Shown here: in pieces, positions 1 through 9,072 of the stretch
How positions within the stretch are numbered: position 1 is the first letter of the stretch
How the letters are laid out: each line of letters starts with the position of its first letter
From: JBEBVQ01 sp964527735
GTDB lineage: Bacteria; Bacteroidota; Bacteroidia; Chitinophagales; Chitinophagaceae
Assembly: GCA_964527735.1 (NCBI GenBank)
Contig: CAZGPG010000008.1
Span: 1-64,000 of the forward strand
Length of the DNA: 64,000 nt
Direction of reading: 5' to 3'
Translations under genes and position numbers: made by a program
Notes under the pieces: model-generated
What the model was told of the DNA's origin: nothing
The model's database searches: none
What the model saw: the letters and a program-made list of their open reading frames with translations, nothing else

Positions 1-1146
1 GGTGAGTATCTTGAGTCCTGTATCGAGATAGCTGGGCGTCCATACAATACAGGCCCTCATGGAATCAGTGCCCTGCCCGGTATAGGTGAGCGAAGCACCC
101 GGGATGGCCGAAGCGCTGTTGTCTGTTGTTACCAGTATGGCGCTGGTATCCGGAGATTTCAGGTCAATACAGAAACGGATATCCGTACCGGAGCAGCCTT
201 CTATGCGGTCGTCTACCAGTACGACATTATTGAGTGAGGGCGTATCAATCTCTACGATAGGCTGGGGGATATTGCATGGTACAACAACTATCTGGATGTC
301 ACGCATTACGGAGCCAATTAATACTCCGCCACGGTATTCCGTCACCTTTGTAGTGATGACAGCCATTTGCTGCAGTGTCGGTGTGAAAGATATCTGTCCT
401 GTGGTCGTATTGATAGAATAAGTATTGCCTGTCGCAAAGGGCTCAGCCAGTGAATAGCCAGGTCTATAGGTTATCGGAGTCGGGTTGGGGTTTACAGAGC
501 ATCCGGTTGACCCGGTGCGGGGCCGCACATTTTCAAAAACAAGTGAATCGGTGTTTATGTCTACAGCTCCATTGTTATACGTATAGGCCATGCCCACACA
601 TACATAAGGGACAGGCTTTACCGAAAAATACGGAGACGAATTGCCTTGTACTGCCTGGTTATTTAAAGTAGCTTCGAGCCATAAATTCTGTCCTCCGGGA
701 CTTTCAAGATTGGTGATTGCATTGTTCCGTGCACTAACGCCGGTATAGAAGCGCCAGGTATGGCATCGGGAGGGCAGTGTTACTTCTGCAGCATAAACCC
801 ATTCCCGGTATCCCGGCAGTGTTCCGAATGCACAACGGGTAGGGTATCCCGGACAGCCAGGGCTCACTTCGGAACCATTGGTTGGATCAGATATCTTTGG
901 CAATGACACAGATCTCACAGGTTCGCCGCAGTCGCTGTAATAACATACTGTTTGACTGGTTGGCTCTCCTGCCGCTCCTGCGCAGTCGCGGTAAAATTTG
1001 AAAATTATCCGGTAGGTGGAGTCCCGCACCCATTCGTATAATAATTCGCCTCCGGCAGCATGGGTTGCATATGCTTTCTGCAAGCCAGGTAAACTACACA
1101 AACTGATAGTCAATAATACAAAGAATAAGAGTGACTGTTTTCTCAT
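1..1146 (-). CDS. Secreted gliding-motility-type protein, N-terminal part (runs off left edge)
   Basis: The reading frame is open from an ATG at 1146 to the left edge, giving about 382 residues with no stop; the C-terminus lies outside the window. The start MRKQSLLFFVLLTISLCSL is a signal peptide. The mature protein opens with THAAGGELLYEW, the N-terminal signature of a large Bacteroidota family of secreted, Cys-containing, adhesin-like proteins that usually end in a gliding-motility type B T9SS sorting domain. Further in, the frame contains paired cysteines (FYRDCAG, CYYSDCGE, CPGYPTRC) typical of this family. The protein is presumably exported by Sec and then by T9SS to the surface, but the sorting domain cannot be seen here. 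The 223 bases upstream hold no other gene. The family call is by recognition; the exact function is unknown. Confidence 0.8.
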   Translation of the reverse strand, partial: MRKQSLLFFVLLTISLCSLPGLQKAYATHAAGGELLYEWVRDSTYRIIFKFYRDCAGAAGEPTSQTVCYYSDCGEPVRSVSLPKISDPTNGSEVSPGCPGYPTRCAFGTLPGYREWVYAAEVTLPSRCHTWRFYTGVSARNNAITNLESPGGQNLWLEATLNNQAVQGNSSPYFSVKPVPYVCVGMAYTYNNGAVDINTDSLVFENVRPRTGSTGCSVNPNPTPITYRPGYSLAEPFATGNTYSINTTTGQISFTPTLQQMAVITTKVTEYRGGVLIGSVMRDIQIVVVPCNIPQPIVEIDTPSLNNVVLVDDRIEGCSGTDIRFCIDLKSPDTSAILVTTDNSASAIPGASLTYTGQGTDSMRACIVWTPSYLDTGLKILT

Positions 1147-1369
1147 AGATATCTTTTGGAAGTCGTGGGTTTAATACTTCTCTATCAAATCCACAATTTT
1201 TATATAGCCGGCCAACGCCCAAGTGCAAGGTACTTAAAAGTAACGGGAAATGCTATACAGGAGCGGAGGATTTATATGCGTTATTAACAACACCGGACAG
1301 GATATTTATGTGCAATAATCATCGGAGATGTTGGCATATAAAAGCCAATTACTTAGTAGAATTTCTGAT

Positions 1370-3847
1370 TTAGGGCTTATTGAACAATGAATCGGTGGCT
1401 GCCATTCCTTTTTTCTGCGGATCCCAGCTGAGCTTTACATTGCCGTCGCCGTCATCGCGGGCGCGGAGGTATAATGTGATCCCTTTCTTTTTGCGTTCAG
1501 ACCTCGGGATGATATCTTCATTGACATCGAATCCGTCTTTGGCGGGATTACGGAAAGGGATTGCCATCGCGATGTCTGTACCCGTTGTAATGCCGTAAAC
1601 ACCTTTTATGTCTATATATAAGGCGCTGGAAGCAATAGTCATCGGATGTATGATAATCTTGTCGCCATCAATATCCAACCGGTTGCTGATGTCTTTGAAT
1701 ACAACATGTGAGAGGTTACGTTTTTTAAACGCAAATTTTGAGATTTTGAGCAATGGTTCAAAATTGATCAACTCGCCATCCCGCAGGGAAAAATCTACAA
1801 ATCCTCTCGTGGAGTGTCGCATCAGTGTCCCTTTGTCGGTAATATTACCCCGGAGCCTGGCCTTTGCACTGAACTGTCCTTTCAGGTTTTTATCATCCAC
1901 GGCCTGCTGGCCGAAGTTGTCGAATGCGTAAAACAACTTGTTTACTGCTACGTCCCGTATGTCTGCCGTTATATCGAACGGATTATTGATTGCCTCCTGG
2001 TTGATATGGCCGGCCAGCGATATAGTGCCGCCGGCATGCTGCAGCCGTATCCCGGAGAGCTTTATCTCCGACTGCGACAGGGAGGTCTGTGCCCGTATAT
2101 TCGTGGCGATAAAGTTGTGATACCGTACTTTGTTGAGCTTTATATCCAGTACAATACTACTTGCATCGAGTACTTTATCAAGTTGATTGATGATCTTCGC
2201 GGCGCCTCTGTTGCGGGTCGTAACCTTGCCTGTACGGGGGGATGTGTTTTGCTGTCTTTTGGTAACAAGGCTTACGAAATCACTCAGGTCAATGGCTTCG
2301 CTGGTTGCCTGCCAGTTGATCGTTACTTTGCCGGGGTCAGCAAAATAGAACCGGAAAAAATCCTGTGCGCCGCCATTCATCTGCATACTGCTGTTGCGGG
2401 TGCGGAAGGAAATGTTTTTAAAGAGCAGATTGTCTTCCTGCAACAGCAATTCTGCGTTGGTGCCGGAGACCGATAATTTTCGCGGCAGGTAAGTGAATGC
2501 TGCATTTTCTATCCGTATATGGCCATCTATATAGGGATGCAGGGTATCATCTGTCATGACGCCTCCGCTGTAATGAATCCGTACATCCGCATGACCGTCT
2601 TCAAAGGAAAAGGGTAGCGGTACGGGCACATCATTCATTTGTTTCAGGGGGAAAGCTGAAGCAAAACTGAACTGAAGGAGCGGGTATGTGAGGTTCTCAA
2701 GCCGTATGGAATCGGATGTAAATGGTATGTCTCCCCATTTCCCGCTGGCTTGCCGGAGTACGACCACCGTATTGGCATCATTATGGCCTTGGCCGGGCGC
2801 CAGCTCATTAAGGAAATAACCTTCGAAAGTACATTCGGTAAAATCGGCAAAAGGTGTTTCGAGGTCGTTATTTACCGTACTCCATGTTACCAGTACAGTA
2901 GGCGTGTCCCGGAATTTCATATACCCCCTGATGTCAGCCCGGAGGTCCATCGGGTCTTTAAAGAAAATGCTGTCGAGCTTACTGTAGATGCTGGGAGAAA
3001 GCCAGGTAGCGGCGGTCTGGAAGTGTGTCTTATCGGAATGTATCTTTATAATGAATGGCGGCGGCGACTGTGCAAAAGAGAAGCTGGCGGAAATATTTAT
3101 CTGTGATTTGTCGATGCTGATCTGCTGGTTTTCGACGATCAGCGATTTTTCGTCAGGGTCGAACCGGACATCAAGATTTGATCTTAATGTGACACCTTTG
3201 AGAAAACTGCCCTTGTCTGTGTTGAAGGTAAAGCTTTGCACATCTGCCGATAGTTTTAGCGTTGCTTCCCATATTTTGTTTTTTTGTTCCGCCGTTCCTT
3301 CCAGATCATTAAAATGAATGCGGAAGTCCTTTTGCTTGATATAATCGCGCATGATCAGGGTAACATTATCAAGACTGAATTTGCGGAATGACAGGTTCGG
3401 TCCTTTCTTCTTTTTCTTTTCTTTTTTCTCTCCGAGCAGGTAGTTGTTGGAGTAACCGCTGCTGTCTGTGAAGATACAAAAGTACCCGTCCGCCGCAGTG
3501 ATCTTCCGGATGTCAATTTTTTTCCGGATCAGGTTAAATGGGTTCAGGCGAACGTAAAGAGCATTCAGCTCCACCAGGCTGCGACCATGATCATCCCAAA
3601 GGCTGTCGCGGAGCGCCACTTCAGAAAGGGCCACTGAAATATCGGGGAAGCTTTTCCATAATACCGGTTTTATATCCCGGATGATCACCGTGCCGTTCAC
3701 CTCTTCGCTCAGCGTTTCCGTGATCTGCACCAGGAGCTCCTTTTTGTGGCTGTGTATATACCATGCGACAGCGATCCAAAGCAGTATCAGGAATGCAAAT
3801 GCAATGATAAATATCCGGAAAATGATACGCAACCAACGGGGGAACAT
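1370..3847 (-). CDS. AsmA-like family inner-membrane-anchored protein
   Basis: An 825-residue protein. Residues 8-30 form one strong N-terminal membrane segment. It is followed directly by an AsmA-type N-terminal domain (pattern KKELLVQITETLSEEVNG ... IRDIKPVLWKSFPDISV), a long beta-rich middle, and a C-terminal AsmA-like part around residues 600-770 with KLSGIRLQHAGGTISLAGHI and the later LSWDPQKKG tail. Proteins of this AsmA/TamB-like group span the periplasm and are thought to help move phospholipid or assemble the outer membrane; that role is from the family, not from this sequence. The length fits Bacteroidota AsmA-like proteins. The gene stands alone between the left-edge secreted protein and a repeat cluster. 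Its stop lies 224 bases upstream of the left-edge gene's start, so the two could be one minus-strand run, but nothing shows it. Confidence 0.8.
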   Translation of the reverse strand: MFPRWLRIIFRIFIIAFAFLILLWIAVAWYIHSHKKELLVQITETLSEEVNGTVIIRDIKPVLWKSFPDISVALSEVALRDSLWDDHGRSLVELNALYVRLNPFNLIRKKIDIRKITAADGYFCIFTDSSGYSNNYLLGEKKEKKKKKGPNLSFRKFSLDNVTLIMRDYIKQKDFRIHFNDLEGTAEQKNKIWEATLKLSADVQSFTFNTDKGSFLKGVTLRSNLDVRFDPDEKSLIVENQQISIDKSQINISASFSFAQSPPPFIIKIHSDKTHFQTAATWLSPSIYSKLDSIFFKDPMDLRADIRGYMKFRDTPTVLVTWSTVNNDLETPFADFTECTFEGYFLNELAPGQGHNDANTVVVLRQASGKWGDIPFTSDSIRLENLTYPLLQFSFASAFPLKQMNDVPVPLPFSFEDGHADVRIHYSGGVMTDDTLHPYIDGHIRIENAAFTYLPRKLSVSGTNAELLLQEDNLLFKNISFRTRNSSMQMNGGAQDFFRFYFADPGKVTINWQATSEAIDLSDFVSLVTKRQQNTSPRTGKVTTRNRGAAKIINQLDKVLDASSIVLDIKLNKVRYHNFIATNIRAQTSLSQSEIKLSGIRLQHAGGTISLAGHINQEAINNPFDITADIRDVAVNKLFYAFDNFGQQAVDDKNLKGQFSAKARLRGNITDKGTLMRHSTRGFVDFSLRDGELINFEPLLKISKFAFKKRNLSHVVFKDISNRLDIDGDKIIIHPMTIASSALYIDIKGVYGITTGTDIAMAIPFRNPAKDGFDVNEDIIPRSERKKKGITLYLRARDDGDGNVKLSWDPQKKGMAATDSLFNKP

Positions 3848-3902
3848 AGGCTGATTTGATTATTGTAGCACTAATATACAATATAAATCATGCCAGGGGG
3901 TA

Positions 3903-4046
3903 GAGACGCGATTCATCGCGTCTCCCGTGAATGGATCATTGAGACGCGACGCATCGCGTTTTTACGATGCGCAAGATCGTGTGGAGACGCGATGAATCGT
4001 GTTTTTACGATGCCCGGACCGGGTGGAGACGCGATGAATCGCGTCT
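3903..4046. repeat. Cluster of four GAGACGCGAT...ATCGCGTCTC palindromes
   Basis: Four copies of a short palindrome lie at about 3903-3924, 3941-3960, 3984-4006 and 4025-4046. The first and last have perfect 10-base arms (GAGACGCGAT / ATCGCGTCTC, two-base centre); the middle two have decayed right arms. Copies two to four are spaced 43 and 41 bases apart and share a TACGATGC segment, so they look like a small tandem array. The last copy runs straight into the stop codon of the response regulator at 4047. The same core recurs at 14486-14557 and, in a variant, at 41271-41342. Confidence 0.9.
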
Positions 4047-4682
4047 CTACGATGCCCAACCCAATGTCAGTGCTTTTTTTACCAGGGCGGCTGTATTTTT
4101 TACCTCCATTTTCAGCAGGATATTGTCCCGGTAATTTTCTATGGTATGTACGCTGAGGAACAATTCCTTTGCTATTTCGGCATTGGTCAGGCCGTTTACG
4201 ATCAGTTGCAGCACTTCCTTCTCCCGCACGGTCAGTATGAACTTGGAAGCAAGCGTACGGTTTACGCCCATTTCTATGAGCTCAACTTTTTCCTTTAAAG
4301 AAGGCTGTATGTATTCGCCGCCTTCATAAACCTGCCGGAGTGCGTGGATGAGTAACGCCTTATCTGCATTCTTCAGCAGATACCCTTTGGCCCCGTTACG
4401 CATCATATTGCCCACATAAAGCACACTGTCGAAATTGGTGAGCGCGATCACCTTCAGGGGAGGATATTTCTTTTGTATTTCCAGCAGCAGCTTGTCTCCT
4501 GTTTTGCCGGGCAACTGTATGTCCAGCAGCAGGATGTCGGGCAGCTCTTTTTTCAGTCCTTCCATCAACTCTTTTCCATCGCTGTAGGTGCCGCTAAACA
4601 CAATGTCCGGACGATCCGATAGCATATCCCTGATCCCGTTGAGGATCATCGGATGGTCGTCTGCAATGGCGATCTTTATCAT
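4047..4682 (-). CDS. NarL/FixJ-type response regulator (module A)
   Basis: A 211-residue two-component response regulator. The receiver domain fills residues 1-120: acidic pair D8/D9 (AIADDH), phosphoacceptor D54 in LLLDIQLPG, and T/K switch positions in ALTNFDS and GYLLKN. The C-terminal HTH_LuxR domain is about residues 145-208 (TVREKEVLQLIVNGLTNAEI ... ENYRDNILLKM). It binds DNA when phosphorylated by its partner kinase. Its ATG overlaps the stop of the kinase gene at 4679-4682, so the two are translationally coupled. Its TAG stop is the first three bases of the palindrome TAGAGACGCG, so the repeat now supplies the stop. The target is unknown; the divergent propeller-protein gene at 6852 is the obvious candidate. 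Confidence 0.95.
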   Translation of the reverse strand: MIKIAIADDHPMILNGIRDMLSDRPDIVFSGTYSDGKELMEGLKKELPDILLLDIQLPGKTGDKLLLEIQKKYPPLKVIALTNFDSVLYVGNMMRNGAKGYLLKNADKALLIHALRQVYEGGEYIQPSLKEKVELIEMGVNRTLASKFILTVREKEVLQLIVNGLTNAEIAKELFLSVHTIENYRDNILLKMEVKNTAALVKKALTLGWAS

Positions 4683-6688
4683 AAAGAGACCGGTTTTGTA
4701 TTTAGTTTGTCCATGTCAAATTCAATATGCACGGTCGTGCCGCGATCCGGATCGGACCGGATGTTTAATGTCCCCTGCAGGGATCTTACCCTGTACTCCA
4801 GGTTCATCAGCCCGTATCCGTTGCTTGCCGTTTCCGGGTTGAAACCGGCCCCGTTATCTTCCACAATAATACTTAATTTATTGTTCAGCTGCTTGATCAT
4901 CAGCCAGGCGGTAGTGGCCTTCGCGTGCTTTATAATGTTTTGCAGCAACTCCTGGGAAATGCGATAGAGCAACAGTTCTGTAGATTTATCCAGCTTGCCT
5001 GCCGGCACATGGTATTGAAATTCCACCTTTAGCCGGTCGCTGAGGTTAATGTGCTCACAGTAGATCATCAGGGCTTCTTCGAGGGTGTGCTGCGTGAGAA
5101 TGTCCGGGAGGAGATTGTGGGCAGTTCTGCGTACTTCCGTGCTGGTGTTCCGCAGCATTTGCAGCACTTTGTTCAGTTGGTCTTTATCTTCATTCGCCGG
5201 TTGCCGTTCCCATACTGCCGAGAGGTTCATCTTTATGGCTGCAAGCATGCCGCCTATGCCATCGTGGAGCTCGCGGGCCATCCGTTCGCGTTCCTGCTCT
5301 TCACCTTTTATGATCGCTTTGATCTGTTCCAGCTCTTGCTGTTGCTGCAGCAGAGTGATCTGTTTATTTTGAAGTTGGCGCTTATGCCTGTTGATCCGGA
5401 AATAGGATACAAAAAGAAGCGCCAGTAGTAAGGCTCCCGCAGAGATGCCGATGATGAGGATGTTCTTGTTTTTAAGGTAATGCTGCTGCCGGCTTATTTC
5501 CAGTTTGCTCTGAATGATCTCTTTGTCCTTTTCTGCTGTTCTGTATTTTAATTCCCATTCGCTGATATTTTTGCTGAGGTCTTCACTGCGTATCTGATCT
5601 TCCATGTCGCGGAAGGCTTTGTAATATTCCAGGCTTTTGGCATAGTTACCATTCGTTTCATACACTTTGGACAGGCCGGAGTAGGCGGATTGTGCCCGTT
5701 TGTTTAATCCCTGCGCCAGCGCGTCCTCCAACGCTTCTCTGAAATGTTTTTCTGCAAGATCAGTCTGATCCAGATCCAGGTATGTATTGGCCAGCACCGT
5801 TAAAAGTTGTACCTTATAAGATGGGGAAACCTGACCTTTTACAGCACCTGCTTCCCGCAGGTAACGTAGGGCCTCTGTGGGTTTCTTTCCACGCCTGTAC
5901 AGTTCTCCCGTATTTAGCAGGCTCATGAATATAGCTTGCTTATTGTCCAGCCGTTTCGCTATTTCCAGGGCTTTCCGGGAAAATATAACGCTGGAATCCC
6001 ACTGTCCTGTTTCAAAAAAATAACTCCCCTTGTTGCCGTAAACCGAAAACAAATTGCTGGAATCATTTTTCTGAAAAGATGCCGCTTCAGCCTTATCGAG
6101 GTAGTGCAATACCTGCTCATATTCCCGCATCTGGATCAGTAGCCCGCCCAGGTTATTATAAATTTCTCCGGAATGCTGCGTATTATACCGCTCCATCGCA
6201 AGTACCGCGCGCTTATAGTCCTCCAGCGCGCTTTCGTAGTGCCCCTGTTTGATATAGACATTCGCCAGGTTGTTGTACATGGCGTAAAGCGCGGTATGCA
6301 GGGCGGGCAGATCGTGACAATAATTTATGGTTGTCTGGTAGAGGTGTATTGCGTCATCGTATTTGCCTGCCCCGACGTACACATTGGCGAGCGCAGTGAG
6401 CGCCTGCTTAATGCCCGTTGGGAATGCCAGGCGTTTACTGTTTTGCAGCGCGGTGTACAACACGATTTCTGCGCTGTCGTTATTGTTTTGGCTCAGTTCC
6501 TTTCCGCGATGGATGTACTGCATGATCACATTGGTATCCTGCAGCTTTTCCACGAGGTGCATTCTATTGCTGAGGGTGATCCGCTCCTGTGCTAGCAAGG
6601 CAGCGGGATGAAGAAAGCCCCCCCCAAGAACGGTGGTATATATAACTATTATTAAAAAAACACCGGATAGAGACCTATTCTTGTTCAC
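4679..6688 (-). CDS. TPR-containing sensor histidine kinase (module A)
   Basis: A 669-residue membrane histidine kinase. Residues 1-34 are a signal peptide ending AALLAQ; about residues 40-375 are TPR repeats (for example LANVYVGAGKYDDAIHLYQ, LANVYIKQGHYESALEDYK) that should face the periplasm; one membrane segment lies near residues 403-425 (ILIIGISAGALLLALLFVSY); a coiled coil follows; then the HisKA_3 dimerisation helix with phospho-accepting H475 in RELHDGIGG, and a HATPase_c domain with N and G boxes (VEDNGAGF, GYGLMNL). It presumably senses something through the TPR part and phosphorylates the regulator encoded just downstream (4-base overlap). The start is divergent from the secreted propeller gene at 6852, with 163 bases between them. 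Confidence 0.93.
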   Translation of the reverse strand: MNKNRSLSGVFLIIVIYTTVLGGGFLHPAALLAQERITLSNRMHLVEKLQDTNVIMQYIHRGKELSQNNNDSAEIVLYTALQNSKRLAFPTGIKQALTALANVYVGAGKYDDAIHLYQTTINYCHDLPALHTALYAMYNNLANVYIKQGHYESALEDYKRAVLAMERYNTQHSGEIYNNLGGLLIQMREYEQVLHYLDKAEAASFQKNDSSNLFSVYGNKGSYFFETGQWDSSVIFSRKALEIAKRLDNKQAIFMSLLNTGELYRRGKKPTEALRYLREAGAVKGQVSPSYKVQLLTVLANTYLDLDQTDLAEKHFREALEDALAQGLNKRAQSAYSGLSKVYETNGNYAKSLEYYKAFRDMEDQIRSEDLSKNISEWELKYRTAEKDKEIIQSKLEISRQQHYLKNKNILIIGISAGALLLALLFVSYFRINRHKRQLQNKQITLLQQQQELEQIKAIIKGEEQERERMARELHDGIGGMLAAIKMNLSAVWERQPANEDKDQLNKVLQMLRNTSTEVRRTAHNLLPDILTQHTLEEALMIYCEHINLSDRLKVEFQYHVPAGKLDKSTELLLYRISQELLQNIIKHAKATTAWLMIKQLNNKLSIIVEDNGAGFNPETASNGYGLMNLEYRVRSLQGTLNIRSDPDRGTTVHIEFDMDKLNTKPVSL

Positions 6689-6851
6689 TTAATTATTTTT
6701 GAATCAAAAATTTATAAGAAATAAAAAATAAAATGGGATGAAAGCCCTCTATTTTCGATGTATCGGCGAAACTATCTTTGAAATATCAGAACGGATCCGT
6801 AATAAAAGTAAAAACATTTTTTCACTAATAATTATTCAAATTTGATACTTT

Positions 6852-8984
6852 ATGAAAAATAATCTACAAAAGTTCAATTATTTACTATCCTGGATTTCAT
6901 TTTTACTCTTCCAGAGTACTTCCTCTTATGCACAGATTCAGACGTTTGAATGGGCTAAAATCATAGATAACAGTGGAGAGGCATATACAATTGCTACCGA
7001 TTCGAAAGGGAATGTTTTTTCAGGCGGGATATTTGATGGCACTACAGATTTTGATCCGGGCCCAGGTATATATGAATTGGATAAAGGGGGGATGTATATT
7101 ACCAAGATGAATAGTACCGGCCAGTTAGTGTGGGCTAAGGCATTTTCCGGCGGCGGTGGCGCAGTGTTGCAAAATATTGCTATAGATCAGGAGGGGAGTG
7201 TATATGCCACTGGGTATTTTCTTTCATTTGATATTCCAGGTCTTCCTGAATATGCTATTGATTTTAATCCCGGGCAGGACACATTTAACCTCTTTGCTGA
7301 ATTTATAGATGTTTTTGTAACCAAACTGGATTCTAATGGGAATTTCGTTTGGGCTGTTCAATTGAATGGTGACGATGGGATTTCATTGTTTAATCAGGGG
7401 TACCAACTTAACGTTGAAGAACCGGGTTCGGTATATGTTACAGGAGCATTTGGCGGTACAGTCGATTTTGATCCTGGATCCGGCACAAATTATATTACTG
7501 CCCCAGGTTATGAAGCAAACATTTTCGTATGTAGGCTGAATGCTTGGGACGGATCCTTAAATTGGGCCGCAAGCGTCGCCGGCGAGGATAAAGGTGTTGG
7601 GACTGGTATTGTGAGAGATGAATTAAACAATATTTATGTTACAGGAACCTTTTCGGGTATCCAGGATTTTAATCCGGATCCGCTTGATACTTTTAATGTC
7701 GCCGCTCTGGGAGCCAAAAATAGTTTTGTCCTTAAACTCGATAGTGGAGGAAATTTCAAATGGATGAAACTTTTGGGCGGTGTTTCGGCGTCATCTTCTA
7801 ATAGTTGTGAAGGGTGGGGAATCGCAATTCACAAAGACAGGTTATATATCACGGGCATGTTCCAGGGAACCATAGATTTTGATCCAAGTAATGTCACTTT
7901 TGTACTTTCTTCCAACTCCGGTAAATGGGATTCTTATATCTGGAGCCTGGATACTTCGGGAGCCTTCCAATGGGCAAAGATGGTTGAAGGAAACGATGAT
8001 AACGGCGGAACAGCCATTTCGACTGATAACCATGGGAACGTGTATGTAATTGGAACGTTCAAAGGAACTGCTGATTTTAATCCTAATAGTACATTTTCGC
8101 TTTCTGCAAATAATGGCACGGATATATTTATCTCCAAATTTCGGGATAACGGGGATTTTATATGGGCTGGGCAGTTGGGAGACTTTAATAGATCAACTGG
8201 TAGCGGACATAGCCATTATAGCGCGATTGATATAGATATTGACGGTGCCGGAAATTTATATGCTACTTCTGAATTCAAGCAAAATGTTGATCTTGATCCG
8301 GGTTTCGGCACTTACATGATGGCCCCATCAGGGTTATCTTCTATTTTTATTTTGAAACTGGGATGCAGCGATACAACTTCATCGACTATAAATGCAGCTA
8401 CCTGTAGCCAATACGAATTGAATGGGGTCTCTTACACCCAATCCGGAACATATACCCAGGTAGTCCCCAATCCGGCAGGATGTGACAGTACCATTACCCT
8501 GAACTTAACCATTGACCCGGTGAATACGGGTGTTACGCCTGGTGAGGGAGAGTTGAAAGCAAATTGGAATGATGCAACTTACCAGTGGATAGATTGCGGG
8601 GACAACAGCCTGGTTGCCGGAGCCACTGCCCAAACATTTGTACCCGTAGCTCCTGGTGATTATGCTGTGATCGTAAGCAAGCATGGATGTAGTGATACTT
8701 CGGATTGTATTTTCGTAGCAACAGGTATTCCTGAATTGAACAGCCCGGATGGATATACTTTATATCCCAATCCTGCCGCTCATACAGTTACGCTGATTAC
8801 AGAAGGCAGCCTTGAAAACGGAGCATGTTCGCTGACCAATAACCTGGGGCAGGTAGTATGGCAGCAAAAGGGTCTTCATGGCGGACAGTTTACGTTTGAT
8901 ATAAGTAGCCTGGTTCCCGGCATGTATTTTTTTGAATTACAGAGTGGTGATAAGAAACTAAATACCAAGATGGTGAAACAATAG
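6852..8984 (+). CDS. Secreted seven-repeat SBBP propeller protein, T9SS type A (module A)
   Basis: A 710-residue secreted protein. Signal peptide at residues 1-27 (ending SSYAQ). Residues about 30-510 contain seven SBBP-type repeats, each of the pattern D..GNVYVTG.F.GT.DFDPG...IF..K.D..GNF.W, expected to fold as a seven-bladed beta-propeller. A Cys-containing domain follows (CSDTTSST ... CSQYELNGVSYTQSGTY ... CDSTITLNL), then an Ig-like segment (YQWIDCGDNS) and a T9SS type A sorting domain from about residue 635 (YTLYPNPAAHTVTLI ... GMYFFELQSGDKK). It should be cell-surface attached or released. It is divergent from the kinase/regulator pair and first in a plus-strand run of secreted proteins. 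The DNA is visibly more AT-rich than the other propeller genes here. Ligand and function are unknown. Confidence 0.9.
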   Translation: MKNNLQKFNYLLSWISFLLFQSTSSYAQIQTFEWAKIIDNSGEAYTIATDSKGNVFSGGIFDGTTDFDPGPGIYELDKGGMYITKMNSTGQLVWAKAFSGGGGAVLQNIAIDQEGSVYATGYFLSFDIPGLPEYAIDFNPGQDTFNLFAEFIDVFVTKLDSNGNFVWAVQLNGDDGISLFNQGYQLNVEEPGSVYVTGAFGGTVDFDPGSGTNYITAPGYEANIFVCRLNAWDGSLNWAASVAGEDKGVGTGIVRDELNNIYVTGTFSGIQDFNPDPLDTFNVAALGAKNSFVLKLDSGGNFKWMKLLGGVSASSSNSCEGWGIAIHKDRLYITGMFQGTIDFDPSNVTFVLSSNSGKWDSYIWSLDTSGAFQWAKMVEGNDDNGGTAISTDNHGNVYVIGTFKGTADFNPNSTFSLSANNGTDIFISKFRDNGDFIWAGQLGDFNRSTGSGHSHYSAIDIDIDGAGNLYATSEFKQNVDLDPGFGTYMMAPSGLSSIFILKLGCSDTTSSTINAATCSQYELNGVSYTQSGTYTQVVPNPAGCDSTITLNLTIDPVNTGVTPGEGELKANWNDATYQWIDCGDNSLVAGATAQTFVPVAPGDYAVIVSKHGCSDTSDCIFVATGIPELNSPDGYTLYPNPAAHTVTLITEGSLENGACSLTNNLGQVVWQQKGLHGGQFTFDISSLVPGMYFFELQSGDKKLNTKMVKQ

Positions 8985-9007
8985 AACAGGTGATTCAATT
9001 ATTGGGG

Positions 9008-9043
9008 AATGTTACCATGAACCTACAAGTTCATGGTAACATT
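9008..9043 (+). terminator. 15-bp perfect hairpin between secreted protein genes
   Basis: Two perfect 15-base arms (AATGTTACCATGAAC and its complement) enclose a six-base loop, 24 bases after the stop of the propeller gene. There is no clean T-run after it, so it may be a weak terminator, an mRNA-stability element, or a partial block before the next gene. Confidence 0.55.
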
Positions 9044-9072
9044 GTCCTTACGCCAGATTAATGAAATAATCA

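Noticed and set aside
3903..4049. Possible small CRISPR array
   Set aside because: Units are palindromic throughout, spacing is about 41-43 bases with related spacers, and no cas gene is near.
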